The notes: generated by a model not told the origin, from the letters alone. A stretch of DNA of 64,000 bases from Tropicibacter sp. R16_0 (GCF_017743935.1 NZ_JAGHRE010000007.1:62001-126000); one strand, 5' to 3'. Shown: positions 8,761 to 17,638, counted from the first letter of the stretch. A program made the numbers and translations.

Positions 8761-9510
8761 ATGTCATTTGAACGTCCCCATGAAACGATCAGTTGGGCAA
8801 AGGAAGCTATCGATGATTTCGATCGAGAGGTTAGGACATTCTTCAACGGAAACGCCACTGAGTACGTCATCGACGTCGATCCGAGGACTGGAGATAACAT
8901 TCACAAGATCCGACTTAAGCAACCCCTCCCCGGAAGACTGTCGCGGTTTGCAAATGACGCACTGAGCCATACGAGAAACGCTTTCGATCAAACAATCCAC
9001 GGGGCATGTCTGTCACTTGGGATCAAAAAGTCCACAAGCCCGCATTTCCCCTGGCGCTCCAACCCCACGGATCTCGAAAAAACCTTTGAAAACGGCAAGA
9101 TTCCCGACTCACTTTGGGATGTCATTCGGCAACAAGAGCCATACCCGACCGGTGAGGGATACACCGGGGGCGACGACGCAATGCGGGAAGTCTCTAAGAT
9201 TGCAAAATGGAAACACAATGTCGGACTCAGCGTCGATGTTCAGGCTGGATCCGCTATGGCCCCGGGTGTGACCGGGCGTGTTTCCAGGTACATTACCCCG
9301 CCATTGATTTGGGACAATGTGAACAACGAACTGCCAATACTCATTGTCAATCCCGAGGCTAAGCTTGACGGCAGGTACCAAGTCGGCCTTCTCATAGTTT
9401 TTGACGTTCCTGGAGTTCTGGAAAAGAAAAGCGCCAATAGCTTAATGCGCCTCTTCGTGGAGAAAGCTCAGCGATTCTTGGAAGAAACCGAGGCCGCCGT
9501 CCGCGTTTGA
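8761..9510 (+). CDS. Hypothetical cargo protein of the prophage left arm
   Basis: The 249-residue soluble protein is oriented against the neighbouring late genes, as usual for an independently expressed cargo (moron) gene. I chose the ATG at 8761 (MSFERPHETISWAKEAID); a TTG at 8737 is possible. It has an N-terminal helix with ERP and WAKEAIDDFDRE, then a segment DALSHTRNAFDQTIHGACLSLG that resembles helical stretches in several uncharacterised bacterial proteins, and a beta-rich second half. No catalytic motif is obvious. Defence, exclusion or host modulation are possible, unproven roles. Confidence 0.65.
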   Translation: MSFERPHETISWAKEAIDDFDREVRTFFNGNATEYVIDVDPRTGDNIHKIRLKQPLPGRLSRFANDALSHTRNAFDQTIHGACLSLGIKKSTSPHFPWRSNPTDLEKTFENGKIPDSLWDVIRQQEPYPTGEGYTGGDDAMREVSKIAKWKHNVGLSVDVQAGSAMAPGVTGRVSRYITPPLIWDNVNNELPILIVNPEAKLDGRYQVGLLIVFDVPGVLEKKSANSLMRLFVEKAQRFLEETEAAVRV

Positions 9511-9542
9511 AGTGAGGTCAGTCACAGATTCGTCCCCAGCTT

Positions 9543-9695
9543 AGATACAGCGGCAACAGCAACACGCGGCACAAGCTGATCTTTGAAATTGAGTACGAAG
9601 CGACCGACCGGAAAAGCGGCAAGCTGCGCGTGACGAATGCGAGTGCAAACCTACATCTGCGCGCGCTGATGGCGGAGCATGGAATCGAGGAGTAA
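9543..9695 (+). pseudogene. Orphan 3' fragment of an unknown gene
   Basis: This frame reads as plausible protein (HKLIFEIEYEATDRKSGKL, then LHLRALMAEHGIEE and a TAA stop at 9693) with the GC-rich third positions of the core genome. It has no in-frame ATG, GTG or TTG between the upstream in-frame TGA near 9514 and this stretch. I read it as the C-terminal end of a gene whose 5' part was lost when the flanking cargo genes were inserted. The family is not recognised. Confidence 0.4.
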
Positions 9696-9808
9696 AACTA
9701 TCGTGCGAGCGTAGCGCTTCGTAACAAGTTCCCTCTTTGAGCGGAATTTCCTGAGTGCTATGCACGCATAAGGCGGCACATCAAATGCGAGTGAAAGGGT
9801 TATTCAAG

Positions 9809-10963
9809 ATGAATATTTTCAACATGGATGACACTAATTTTGACACAACCCGAAGATCGATCATTGCTTACGGCATCCTTTCATTCCTGACATTTTGGTA
9901 TCGACCAACATTCAACTTGAACGAAATTGGAGAGTGGACCGGATTAGAATTTGCAGACGGATCCACTATTGGCCCCTTGAAACTTTCCGTAGCATTCTTG
10001 GTGGCCTTGATCTACCTGTTTCTGCGAAACGCAATGTTATTTCCTATCTATAACAGTCTCAAAACAAATCAATTTGAAGAAATGAAGAGGGAGGTCGAAA
10101 AACACTATGACGACATTTCCAGCACCGTTGAGAAAACAAAGCTATCCCTTAAAGACGCAACGCGAAAGCAACAGAAAATCAAACTTGACGAGATAAGTGC
10201 TATGATAACTCCCTTAACCACCGCTCACGGCGGAATAATTAAGGTGAAACAGGAAGCGGTCAACCTTTTAGAAAAGCACTCAGAAATTCTAACTAACATA
10301 AAATCGGACATTGGGAGAATACGAAGTGAGATTCTTGATGATGCAGGCTATCGAAGCCAAGGAACAATCAACCCAACTCACATCGCAGCAAAACTTGACT
10401 CAGAATTTCCATACGAGGAATACATCAAACAAATCTCAAACGAACACGCGTCAGTTAAATTAGGTATAAACGGAATAGACATGGCAATTTCTAAAATAAG
10501 CAAGACGCAGCAGGACTTCCCTCCAACACCGAGGTTCGACAAAAATGCAGCAGCGATTGCAGAATTCTCAGAGAGTTGGAACGTGGTACTAGAAGATCTG
10601 AAAAATGTTCCCTCCAACTTCTATTCGAAAGATAGGGAAGCGGCGGCCACAAGTGACTCAGAAGTGATGGTTTTCGGTAGATACATGCCTCTTATCGCCC
10701 TTGGGCTCGGCCTCTCCTTTGCTGTTCTCACCATTGCCTCAGAACTCATTTCTTCTGTTAGCTTGGCGACCGCGCCTTGGCTTATTGCGGCCAGTTTTCG
10801 ATTGGTGGCTACACTGCCGCACCCATTTCTATGGCTGCTCTTTCTTCTATGCTTCCTGGCTATGACCTGGCTCACCTACGATCTCTTAAGCGACTTGCAG
10901 AAGCTGATTATCGAACGCGCGCAGCAGAACAAAGATCGGCGGGATAGAGAGGGCAAATCGTGA
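9809..10963 (+). CDS. Membrane protein with periplasmic-or-cytoplasmic coiled coil, candidate exclusion/defence cargo
   Basis: The 384-residue product has two hydrophobic helices near the N-terminus (SIIAYGILSFLTFWYR and LSVAFLVALIYLFLRNAMLF), a long charged helical middle of about 220 residues with heptad character (MKREVEKHYDDISSTVEKTK), and two more membrane helices near the C-terminus. It is distinctly AT-richer and richer in Lys, Asn and Ile than the phage core, a sign of recent acquisition. Start chosen at the ATG at 9809; in-frame ATGs at 9785 and 9824 are alternatives. It is convergent with the holin gene. Function unknown; the shape recalls membrane-acting superinfection-exclusion or abortive-infection proteins, but no motif proves this. 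Confidence 0.65.
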   Translation: MNIFNMDDTNFDTTRRSIIAYGILSFLTFWYRPTFNLNEIGEWTGLEFADGSTIGPLKLSVAFLVALIYLFLRNAMLFPIYNSLKTNQFEEMKREVEKHYDDISSTVEKTKLSLKDATRKQQKIKLDEISAMITPLTTAHGGIIKVKQEAVNLLEKHSEILTNIKSDIGRIRSEILDDAGYRSQGTINPTHIAAKLDSEFPYEEYIKQISNEHASVKLGINGIDMAISKISKTQQDFPPTPRFDKNAAAIAEFSESWNVVLEDLKNVPSNFYSKDREAAATSDSEVMVFGRYMPLIALGLGLSFAVLTIASELISSVSLATAPWLIAASFRLVATLPHPFLWLLFLLCFLAMTWLTYDLLSDLQKLIIERAQQNKDRRDREGKS

Positions 10964-10968
10964 TGGGT

Positions 10969-11481
10969 TCACTTCATCCGCAGGATTGCTGCCGTCTTGT
11001 CCTTGGATGACTGAGACGATCCAAAATAGAAGTTGATGATTCCGATCATGGCCGTGGTCAGAGCGCCCACAACGGCCATGATCACCTCTTTCGAACCGCC
11101 AGGGATTGGCACAAAGATCAACGCCCCCACGATGGCAAAGAGGCCCAGCATGACAAAGCCCGCGATCACCAGCGGCGCGCGCGCATCCGTGGCCTCTTGC
11201 ATCGCTCTTGCGCTCGCGCGATCCGCCGCCGCGATCTGTTCACTTGCAACTTCGGCCTGCAGCTCGGCAAGCGCGACCTCGATCGCAGCCTCTCGCACCC
11301 GCGCCAGCACCGCGGGATCCGCGTCCAGCGCTTTCAGCACGTCATCAGGGGGCGTGTCCGCCGACAACCCGGTGGCCTCCAGCGCGATCTGTGCGACGTC
11401 CTGAGCGACCTTACCGCGCCCGCTGGTAAGTTTGCCGACAAGGGTGGGAATGAGGGCCTGAGCCAGCTTTAACCAGATCAT
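10969..11481 (-). CDS. Probable holin (GTA_holin_3TM-like)
   Basis: The 170-residue product starts MIWLKLAQALIPTLVGKLTS, continues with an amphipathic helical region rich in Ala and Glu (residues 30-95), and ends in two strong membrane helices (about 102-123 and 130-150) and a basic tail. This layout fits the three-helix holin family found in alphaproteobacterial phages and gene-transfer agents. Its start overlaps the end of the endolysin gene by four bases, the classic lysis-cassette arrangement. The holin role rests mainly on context and topology. Confidence 0.65.
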   Translation of the reverse strand: MIWLKLAQALIPTLVGKLTSGRGKVAQDVAQIALEATGLSADTPPDDVLKALDADPAVLARVREAAIEVALAELQAEVASEQIAAADRASARAMQEATDARAPLVIAGFVMLGLFAIVGALIFVPIPGGSKEVIMAVVGALTTAMIGIINFYFGSSQSSKDKTAAILRMK

Positions 11482-12125
11482 GCGCCCGCCACCCGTGGGC
11501 ACGTGGTGACATTCAACGGACATCCGCCATGCGGTTGCGGCACCTGGCCCCCATCGATCAATCGCAAGCCCGCCTCGAACTCTCGGGCATAGCCCGCGAT
11601 CAGCTCTGCCTTGTCGGTGCCGTTCACGATCCGGCGGGCCTCGACATAGTCGGCATGATCTTCGCTGAAATAGTCGGCCAGGTTCTTGCCCGTCCACATG
11701 CCAGTGACGAACCCCTCCCACATGGCCCAGCCTTCCAGCGCCGGGTCATCCTTGATCAGATCCGGGTTGTTCACAAAATCGATTGGCCGCTGGAACTCAA
11801 GAGAGGCCGCGATGGACATTTTGGCGTAGTTGCCAAGCCAGGTGTGCTGGGGCCACGAACGACCGAAATAGGCAACCTTCTTGTGGCTGTACAGGTGCAC
11901 CTCGATCCCGTAGGGACGCCCCTGCCCTTGGCCGATTTCTTCGTCATGTTTGAAGCGGCCGGTTTCATGGTAGCCGGTCGCCAGCACATAGGCCGTCTCT
12001 TGCAGCCGCCGCGCTCGTCGCACGGCTTCATCCAGAATTTGATCCAAGGGCTGGCGCTGCCAGTCCGGCAGTGAGCCGTGGAACAGTTTGGCGGTCACGT
12101 GGTCATAGAACGGTTGTCGGTTCAT
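11478..12125 (-). CDS. Endolysin, GH19-like lysozyme
   Basis: The 215-residue product should cut peptidoglycan at the end of infection. The YVLATGYHETGRF stretch (Glu in HET as likely proton donor), the YFGRSWPQHTWLGNYAKM core and the C-terminal ARRIVNGTDKAELIAGYAREF match the GH19/chitinase-like phage endolysins as I know them. No signal peptide is seen, so it depends on the holin to reach the wall. Start ATG at 12125 (MNRQPFYDHV). Confidence 0.8.
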   Translation of the reverse strand: MNRQPFYDHVTAKLFHGSLPDWQRQPLDQILDEAVRRARRLQETAYVLATGYHETGRFKHDEEIGQGQGRPYGIEVHLYSHKKVAYFGRSWPQHTWLGNYAKMSIAASLEFQRPIDFVNNPDLIKDDPALEGWAMWEGFVTGMWTGKNLADYFSEDHADYVEARRIVNGTDKAELIAGYAREFEAGLRLIDGGQVPQPHGGCPLNVTTCPRVAGA

Positions 12126-12142
12126 TGGTTCCTCCAATACAG

Positions 12143-12160
12143 AAAACCCCGCAGGCGGGG
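12143..12160 (-). terminator. Short hairpin with T-run between lysis genes
   Basis: On the minus strand CCCCG-CCTG-CGGGG is followed by TTTTC. It lies between the small membrane/coiled-coil gene (12185-12415) and the endolysin start and could lower transcription into the lysis genes. The stem is only five pairs. Confidence 0.4.
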
Positions 12161-12184
12161 CAAACGTTTGTCTTTTGATGGGTT

Positions 12185-12415
12185 TTACGGGTTGCGAAGG
12201 CGGTTCATTTCGAGCATCCGCACCCGTTCGGACAGCCCTTTGACGTCGCTTTCAAGCTCGAACATCCGGCCGCCAGCATGCTTGATTTCAAGCTGTAGCT
12301 TCGTGATGGACACCTGAATGCTGGTATAGGCAGCAGCCCCGCCAATGAGCAGGGTCACCATCGTCAGCACGTGACCAAGATTGATGGTCGCGTCAAACTT
12401 TGGCTTGTTGGTCAT
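12185..12415 (-). CDS. Small membrane-anchored coiled-coil protein (possible lysis accessory)
   Basis: The 76-residue product has one N-terminal membrane helix (about residues 14-34) followed by a coiled coil (LQLEIKHAGGRMFELESDVK, then LSERVRMLEMNRL). This topology is shared by haemolysin XhlA-like and inner-spanin-like phage proteins. It lies just upstream of the endolysin and holin in transcription order, which supports a lysis role. The precise family is not certain. Confidence 0.55.
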   Translation of the reverse strand: MTNKPKFDATINLGHVLTMVTLLIGGAAAYTSIQVSITKLQLEIKHAGGRMFELESDVKGLSERVRMLEMNRLRNP

Positions 12416-12428
12416 CGCGATCAGCCCC

Positions 12429-13247
12429 TTAGAGGTCCAGCCCGACCACGGAACCCAGATAGGTTTCGATGGTGGCGAGATCCGGGCTGTTGTTCAGATC
12501 ACGTGGCATGGCGGCGACAGCATTGATGCGGCCAAAAAACGGCGACATGGGCGATACGCCATTCAGAGCCCCGCCCACCATCAGGCGGCGATAGCCGGAA
12601 CTGGTCTGCGGCTTGGCCAGGTCGGTGCCCGAGGCGATCTCGACACCATCGACCCGCAGGCGCAGCGTGTCGCTAGCTCCGCCCGAGAACAGCAGCGAAA
12701 TCACGTGCCACTTGTTGTCGCGATAGGTCGATGCATCCGGCGCGGTCACGCGCGCATTCTGCCCGGACGTACAGCCCGCCAGATCATCGTCATTGCCATA
12801 AATCCCGGTGATCAAGCCCTGCCAATAATCGTTGTCCGGATCGTTGTCGGTGGTCATGTAAGCGCTGTTCCCCGCGATCACCCCTTCGGCATTAGGGCCT
12901 TGATAGGCGGTCACGATCAGCGCAAACGGATCGGTTGGCAAAGCCTCGATCCCATCGGGCGTGATCAGCACATCATTGGTCTGGCCGTTGAATGCCAGAT
13001 AGCTGACGTTGTTGTCTTCGCCCAACTCTGGACCCGTGCCGGTGCTCAGTTTCGGGTGCAGAGGCGTGTCGCCCGCGCGGGCCGTCAGCGCAAAGTCAGC
13101 CGTGCCCGCGCCGGTCACAGCGCGCTCAAACACCCGCCAGTAATGCGCGCCTGCGCCCATTGCCTGCACCGCCTGATACTCGGCCCCGGCGATGACAACG
13201 GGGGCCAGGGGTGCGTTGATCGGGCCGGTGGTTTTACGAATAGCCAT
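12429..13247 (-). CDS. Concanavalin A-like (LamG-type) lectin-fold tail protein
   Basis: The 272-residue product looks like a jelly-roll lectin: it is beta-rich, with NKWHVISLLFSGGASDTLRL RVDG-type strands, and ends FFGRINAVAAMPRDLNN with ETYLGSVVGL, typical of LamG/ConA-like domains in phage tail adhesins. It follows the fibre gene by 14 bases and is probably cotranscribed with it, so it is likely a receptor-binding or fibre-tip component. Start ATG at 13247 (MAIRKTTGPI). Confidence 0.65.
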   Translation of the reverse strand: MAIRKTTGPINAPLAPVVIAGAEYQAVQAMGAGAHYWRVFERAVTGAGTADFALTARAGDTPLHPKLSTGTGPELGEDNNVSYLAFNGQTNDVLITPDGIEALPTDPFALIVTAYQGPNAEGVIAGNSAYMTTDNDPDNDYWQGLITGIYGNDDDLAGCTSGQNARVTAPDASTYRDNKWHVISLLFSGGASDTLRLRVDGVEIASGTDLAKPQTSSGYRRLMVGGALNGVSPMSPFFGRINAVAAMPRDLNNSPDLATIETYLGSVVGLDL

Positions 13248-13261
13248 GATTGATTTCCTTA

Positions 13262-16200
13262 TCACACAGAGAGAACAGCCCTACGGGCCAAGAGAATTTC
13301 GCGAACGTCGGCATAGTCGACGGCTTGCAGGGCGATGCCCTTTTCCAGAGCCAGCGCCGCCGCAGCGGCCAGCGCTTCGCCCATCATCCCGCCCGATGGC
13401 TCCATCCGGAGCGACCGCCAGGCGATGTGGGTAGTGGCCACGCACCAGGCCACGCCCAGATTGCGGCACTCATCCGCGCGCGGCAGGCAGGCGGACAGCG
13501 GAATGGCATAGGTGGCAGGCAGGCCCGAGCTGGCAAAGCCTTCGTGCGCCAGTGTCACATTGGAGCCGTCGCCCTCGGCATCAATCGCCACCTGTCGCAG
13601 GGCTTTGGTGTCGAACTTGTACCGAAACAGGCCGACCGGATCTGCCGGGGCCGCAGGATCATCCCACGCCACCTGCAGGTCGGCCCGGGTCAGAACGTGA
13701 TCGTTGACCAGGCGGATGGTTTCACGCTCATAGGCCATGTGCGGAATGCCGTCACCATAGGGCGATCCGATCCATTCGCGCGGATCCCACCCCCAGTCCT
13801 GCACACTCGCCTGCAAGGCTGGCAACTCGGCTGCGACCGCTGCATCGGTGGCAAAGAAGTAAAGGAACCCGACCCACGCCCCGATCACATCGCGCTCGAT
13901 TGTGCGCCGCTCGGACCAGGTTGCGGTGGCATAAGATCCGGGCAGGCGAAACGCCCCGGTCAGCCCGGAATTTGTGTTCGCAATCGTCACCGATGTTTGC
14001 CCGGTGATCACCGGCACATCCCCGCCTTGCTGGGCAATGACGTCCCAAATGTCCGTCGCAGATTTTGCCTTGGCTTCGGCCAGTGCAATCACATAGCGGC
14101 GGCGGTCATAGCCTTCTGGCTGGCGATCCGCGAAGGGGATGCGATCCGGGGCATCGGTGATGTTGCTCCGGCAATGGAACGCCATCTGCGCCACCTCTGC
14201 CGTTCCATCCGCAGGCAGACCCGATGTGTCCGCCACACGGGTCACCCCGGCCAGGTCAAACGCTTCGGCCGGCACTTCTGAAAAGCCCATGTCGAGCGCT
14301 GCGGCCTTCACGTCCAACCCGGTCGCAATGGTGCTGCGCCCCGCCCAATTGAAACCGCCCTCAGGCTCTTCATCGCTGATCGCTTCACGGGTCGCGGTCC
14401 AGCTCACGCCAGCGGCGCGGATCGCGTCCCCGGTATAGCTGGCGTCGATCATCTGACCACACTGCACCGGCCCCTCGGACGTGTTCACATAGGTGATGCG
14501 CCCACGCTCCACACCCATCGACTGAAAGGCGTCGTGAATGGGGCTGTTGAGGATGACCCGGTCGCAATACTCAGCAGCCCAGCGGTTGGCGACGGCCTGC
14601 GCCGCACGCGCTTGAAACAGCTTGGGCTGCCAGTAATAGCCGTGATGCACCCCGTTCATTTCGGTGAAAAAGGCGTCGGTGTAACCGCCGGTGTATTGAC
14701 GCCACAGGGTCGAAGACGTTCCGTCCGTCATCATGTCCGCGTCGGAGATCCCGCCCGACATCATGCCGCCCACGCGGTCACGCGGGCAGACCAGGCACAC
14801 GCTCAGGCCCAGATCAGAGGCCATGCGCGCCGCCGTCAGCGCCGCCAACCCTTCGCCGTAGATGAGCAGGTCATACCGGGGCGCGGTGTCGCGCACCATC
14901 TTACCCCCCCGCGCCTTGAAGGTATGACCCAACTTAGAACGGGCATAAGCCAATTCGCCGTCCGGGGTCTGCGCGATCTCTGCAGGCTGCCCGACACCGG
15001 GCACGATCATCGGATCTTCGTCCGTGGTTTCCACCAGATCCTCGACTGTGGCGACCCTGGCCAACCGCCCGTTCGAGCCAAGAAAGAACTTGCCGCCATC
15101 GCTCTTGCGCGTGGCCTCGGAGACTTCACCGTCAGGGCCTGCCTCCGAGAACTCGGAAACCTCCCCAACGCCTGGCACAACAGCCGGGCCGATCTCATCA
15201 ATCAGATCCTCGCGGGCCTCTGCCACTTCATCCACCTGCTCGTCGGTGGCAACAAGATCAAGTTTTCCTTTCTTGCCGATCACTGCCTTACGGCCATCGC
15301 TTGCGCGTGTGGCTTCGCTAACGGCTCCATCCGGTCCGGTTTCAGAAAACGAGGAAACGGCACCAATGCCTGGCACTTCCGCATCTCCTACATCATCCAC
15401 CAGACCTGCGCGGGCATTTTCTACTTCATCCACGTGTTTCTCCGTTGCTACGATGTCGAGCGTTCCGTCTTTGCTGATCACCGCCATGCGGCCATCGCTG
15501 GCGCGCGTGGCTTCACTGACAGCCCCGTCTGGCCCAGCCTCTGTAAACGCGGAAACTGGACCAATGCCGGGCACCTCGGCAGTCCCGGTGTCCGTTACAA
15601 GCGCGGTGCGGGCGGCCACTTCTGCGGCCAGCTCGCTTCGATCAGGTTTCTGATCCAAGGCGTCTTGCTGCGGGGTGCTGACGGGCTTGTCTGTGTCGGG
15701 TGTGTTATCGACCTGATCAAGGCCAACATCAGCGGGGTCAAGGTTAACGGCCCCTCCCCGTCCATTGACGCTGCTCACTTTGTCCGAGTAGTCGGCCTTG
15801 TGCCAATTATCGGCGTAGGTGCTTGTCGACGCACCGTCGACCAGGGCAATCAGCCGGTCAGTTTGTGCAAAGTCCTGCCCATCAACTTGCCCATCACCGC
15901 TGACAATCCAGGCATGCCCCGCCATTGCGCCCGCCGGAAATGCGCCCGAGCCCGCATCCCATTCGCCCTTGAGCGTCACAGCGGAATCCAAGTCATCAAC
16001 GCGTGTCCGCAGGGCATCGAGATCCGTTGGCGCGCTGACGCTCACATGACCCACTTTGGCGCGCTCATCAGGCGTCATCAGTTTGCGTGTGGCCCCCTCG
16101 GTCAGATCCTCGGCGGATCCGCTGGTTGCCACGGCAGACAGATCACCAGGCTGCACCGCGCTGTCCGCCTTGGCACCCTGCGCGGTGGTGGCCTTACCAT

Positions 16201-17638
16201 CCAACGCTGCTTGCTGTGCGGTGCTGACGGGCTTGTCGAGGTCGCGGGTGTTGTCCACGTTGCCCAACCCGACCTGCGCCTTGGTGACGCCATGGGGGTT
16301 GTCTGTATCGCCAAGATGCTCGGCAATCTCTCGCTTCACGGCCTGCAATTCGGTGATGTTGATCACTTCGATGCTGGCGACGTCCAGTTGATGCGCGTCA
16401 CCGTAGATCCGCAAGAACGGCGTGAAGTAACGCGCGCCATCAGGCAATTGATAGGTTGCCAGATCGGACGTCGACACCGTGCATTCCGCGACCTCGACCC
16501 CATCCGCGACCACAGGGTTCATCACCGGGGTCAGCCGTTGACTGGTGATGGTCCCCTTGTTGGCGCCAAGAGACTGCAAGCGCAGCTCGACCGAATGCCC
16601 GCTTGGATCGACCGGATCAGCGGCCCGGGCAAACTGAACCCGGATCCGGTAGATCGCCTCAGGCTCCACCGGCCAGACACTGCGCCGGGACACGTCAACA
16701 AAGCCGTTGCTTGCGTCAGTCTCGCCGTTGATCCGCAGAACCGCGCCCATCAGCGCCGACACCTGCACCGTGCCAACCTCGATCGGCTTTCGGGCCAACG
16801 GGTCACCGCTCAGATCAGAGGTAAAGGCCGCACGTGTTTCCGCGCGCTCCGCGTCACTCACCAGCCCAAGATCGAAGTCCTTGCGAACATCAGCAAGGGC
16901 TGCGCTCAATCCGCCGGGCTGGACAGCCGTGTCAGCCTTTTGCCCTTGGGCCGAGGTGGCCTTGCTCTCCAGTTCAGCCTTCAGGCCTTCCACATCACCG
17001 ATGCTATGGCGATGATTGGTGTCGCTCTTGCCGGTCAGAGCCGCACTCAGCGCATCGGGCTGGACGGCGCTGTCGGCCTTCTCACCTTGTTCTGCTGTTG
17101 CCTTGCCATCCAGAGCTTCCTGCTGCGCAGTGCTGACCGGTTTGTCTACATCGCGAGTGTTGTCGACTTCATTCAAGCCGATCAGTGTCAGAACCTCTGC
17201 AACGGTCAGGTCAGCGACTTCGCCAGTGCCATTCGCCGCGCGGCCTTTGATCGTCTTTTCCGGCACATCCTCCAGATCCGCGTTGGCAATCTCTTGATTG
17301 ACGGCCTCAACCCATCCAGGCGGCAAATCGGATGTCTTCACCCAATTGGTGCCATCGTGGCGATAGAGCCCCCGATCGACCCCACTGATGACGGCGCCAT
17401 TGTCACCATCAACCCCCGCCTCAAGATCCAGTTCGGCTTTGGTGTCCACATACACCTTGATCCCGCCGGACACCTGATTTTCCAGCTGCGCCATACGCTC
17501 TGCAATGGGCCCACTCGCAAGCAGCTGTGCCGCGACCATGCTGACTTTTGCCCGCTTTGTTGATCCTTCGTGGTTGCCGATGAACTCGGTCAACACCGCC
17601 GACTGTTGAAAATCTACGGATTTTACTCCTGCGCTCAT
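13262..17638 (-). CDS. Tail fibre fused to a FAD-dependent oxidoreductase domain
   Basis: The product is 1458 residues. Residues 1-670 form a normal fibre stalk with repeated segments of the type GLNEVDNTRDVDKPVSTAQQ and QGEKADSAVQP. Residues about 676-868 are three 61-66-residue repeats (VPGIGxVSxFxExGPDGxVSEATRxSDG). From residue 921 to the end (DNA 14878 to 13265) lies a full FAD_oxidored-like domain: Rossmann motif IYGEGLAALTAAR, RVGGMMSGGISD, RETIRLVNDHVLT, IPLSACLPR, and a C-terminal HIAWRSLRMEPSGGMMGEAL stretch. The frame is unbroken. Two usual features are altered: the third glycine of GxGxxG is Ala, and the acidic residue ending the second strand is Cys (VCLVCP). Catalytic activity is therefore uncertain. 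A GAGGTGA ribosome-binding site precedes the ATG. Confidence 0.88.
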   Translation of the reverse strand: MSAGVKSVDFQQSAVLTEFIGNHEGSTKRAKVSMVAAQLLASGPIAERMAQLENQVSGGIKVYVDTKAELDLEAGVDGDNGAVISGVDRGLYRHDGTNWVKTSDLPPGWVEAVNQEIANADLEDVPEKTIKGRAANGTGEVADLTVAEVLTLIGLNEVDNTRDVDKPVSTAQQEALDGKATAEQGEKADSAVQPDALSAALTGKSDTNHRHSIGDVEGLKAELESKATSAQGQKADTAVQPGGLSAALADVRKDFDLGLVSDAERAETRAAFTSDLSGDPLARKPIEVGTVQVSALMGAVLRINGETDASNGFVDVSRRSVWPVEPEAIYRIRVQFARAADPVDPSGHSVELRLQSLGANKGTITSQRLTPVMNPVVADGVEVAECTVSTSDLATYQLPDGARYFTPFLRIYGDAHQLDVASIEVINITELQAVKREIAEHLGDTDNPHGVTKAQVGLGNVDNTRDLDKPVSTAQQAALDGKATTAQGAKADSAVQPGDLSAVATSGSAEDLTEGATRKLMTPDERAKVGHVSVSAPTDLDALRTRVDDLDSAVTLKGEWDAGSGAFPAGAMAGHAWIVSGDGQVDGQDFAQTDRLIALVDGASTSTYADNWHKADYSDKVSSVNGRGGAVNLDPADVGLDQVDNTPDTDKPVSTPQQDALDQKPDRSELAAEVAARTALVTDTGTAEVPGIGPVSAFTEAGPDGAVSEATRASDGRMAVISKDGTLDIVATEKHVDEVENARAGLVDDVGDAEVPGIGAVSSFSETGPDGAVSEATRASDGRKAVIGKKGKLDLVATDEQVDEVAEAREDLIDEIGPAVVPGVGEVSEFSEAGPDGEVSEATRKSDGGKFFLGSNGRLARVATVEDLVETTDEDPMIVPGVGQPAEIAQTPDGELAYARSKLGHTFKARGGKMVRDTAPRYDLLIYGEGLAALTAARMASDLGLSVCLVCPRDRVGGMMSGGISDADMMTDGTSSTLWRQYTGGYTDAFFTEMNGVHHGYYWQPKLFQARAAQAVANRWAAEYCDRVILNSPIHDAFQSMGVERGRITYVNTSEGPVQCGQMIDASYTGDAIRAAGVSWTATREAISDEEPEGGFNWAGRSTIATGLDVKAAALDMGFSEVPAEAFDLAGVTRVADTSGLPADGTAEVAQMAFHCRSNITDAPDRIPFADRQPEGYDRRRYVIALAEAKAKSATDIWDVIAQQGGDVPVITGQTSVTIANTNSGLTGAFRLPGSYATATWSERRTIERDVIGAWVGFLYFFATDAAVAAELPALQASVQDWGWDPREWIGSPYGDGIPHMAYERETIRLVNDHVLTRADLQVAWDDPAAPADPVGLFRYKFDTKALRQVAIDAEGDGSNVTLAHEGFASSGLPATYAIPLSACLPRADECRNLGVAWCVATTHIAWRSLRMEPSGGMMGEALAAAAALALEKGIALQAVDYADVREILLARRAVLSV

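Noticed and set aside
14534-17563. A 1009-codon open frame on the plus strand opposite the tail fibre
   Set aside because: It is the antisense shadow of the high-GC fibre gene. Its translation is rich in His, Arg, Cys and Gly without family motifs, while the minus frame shows clear fibre and oxidoreductase signatures.
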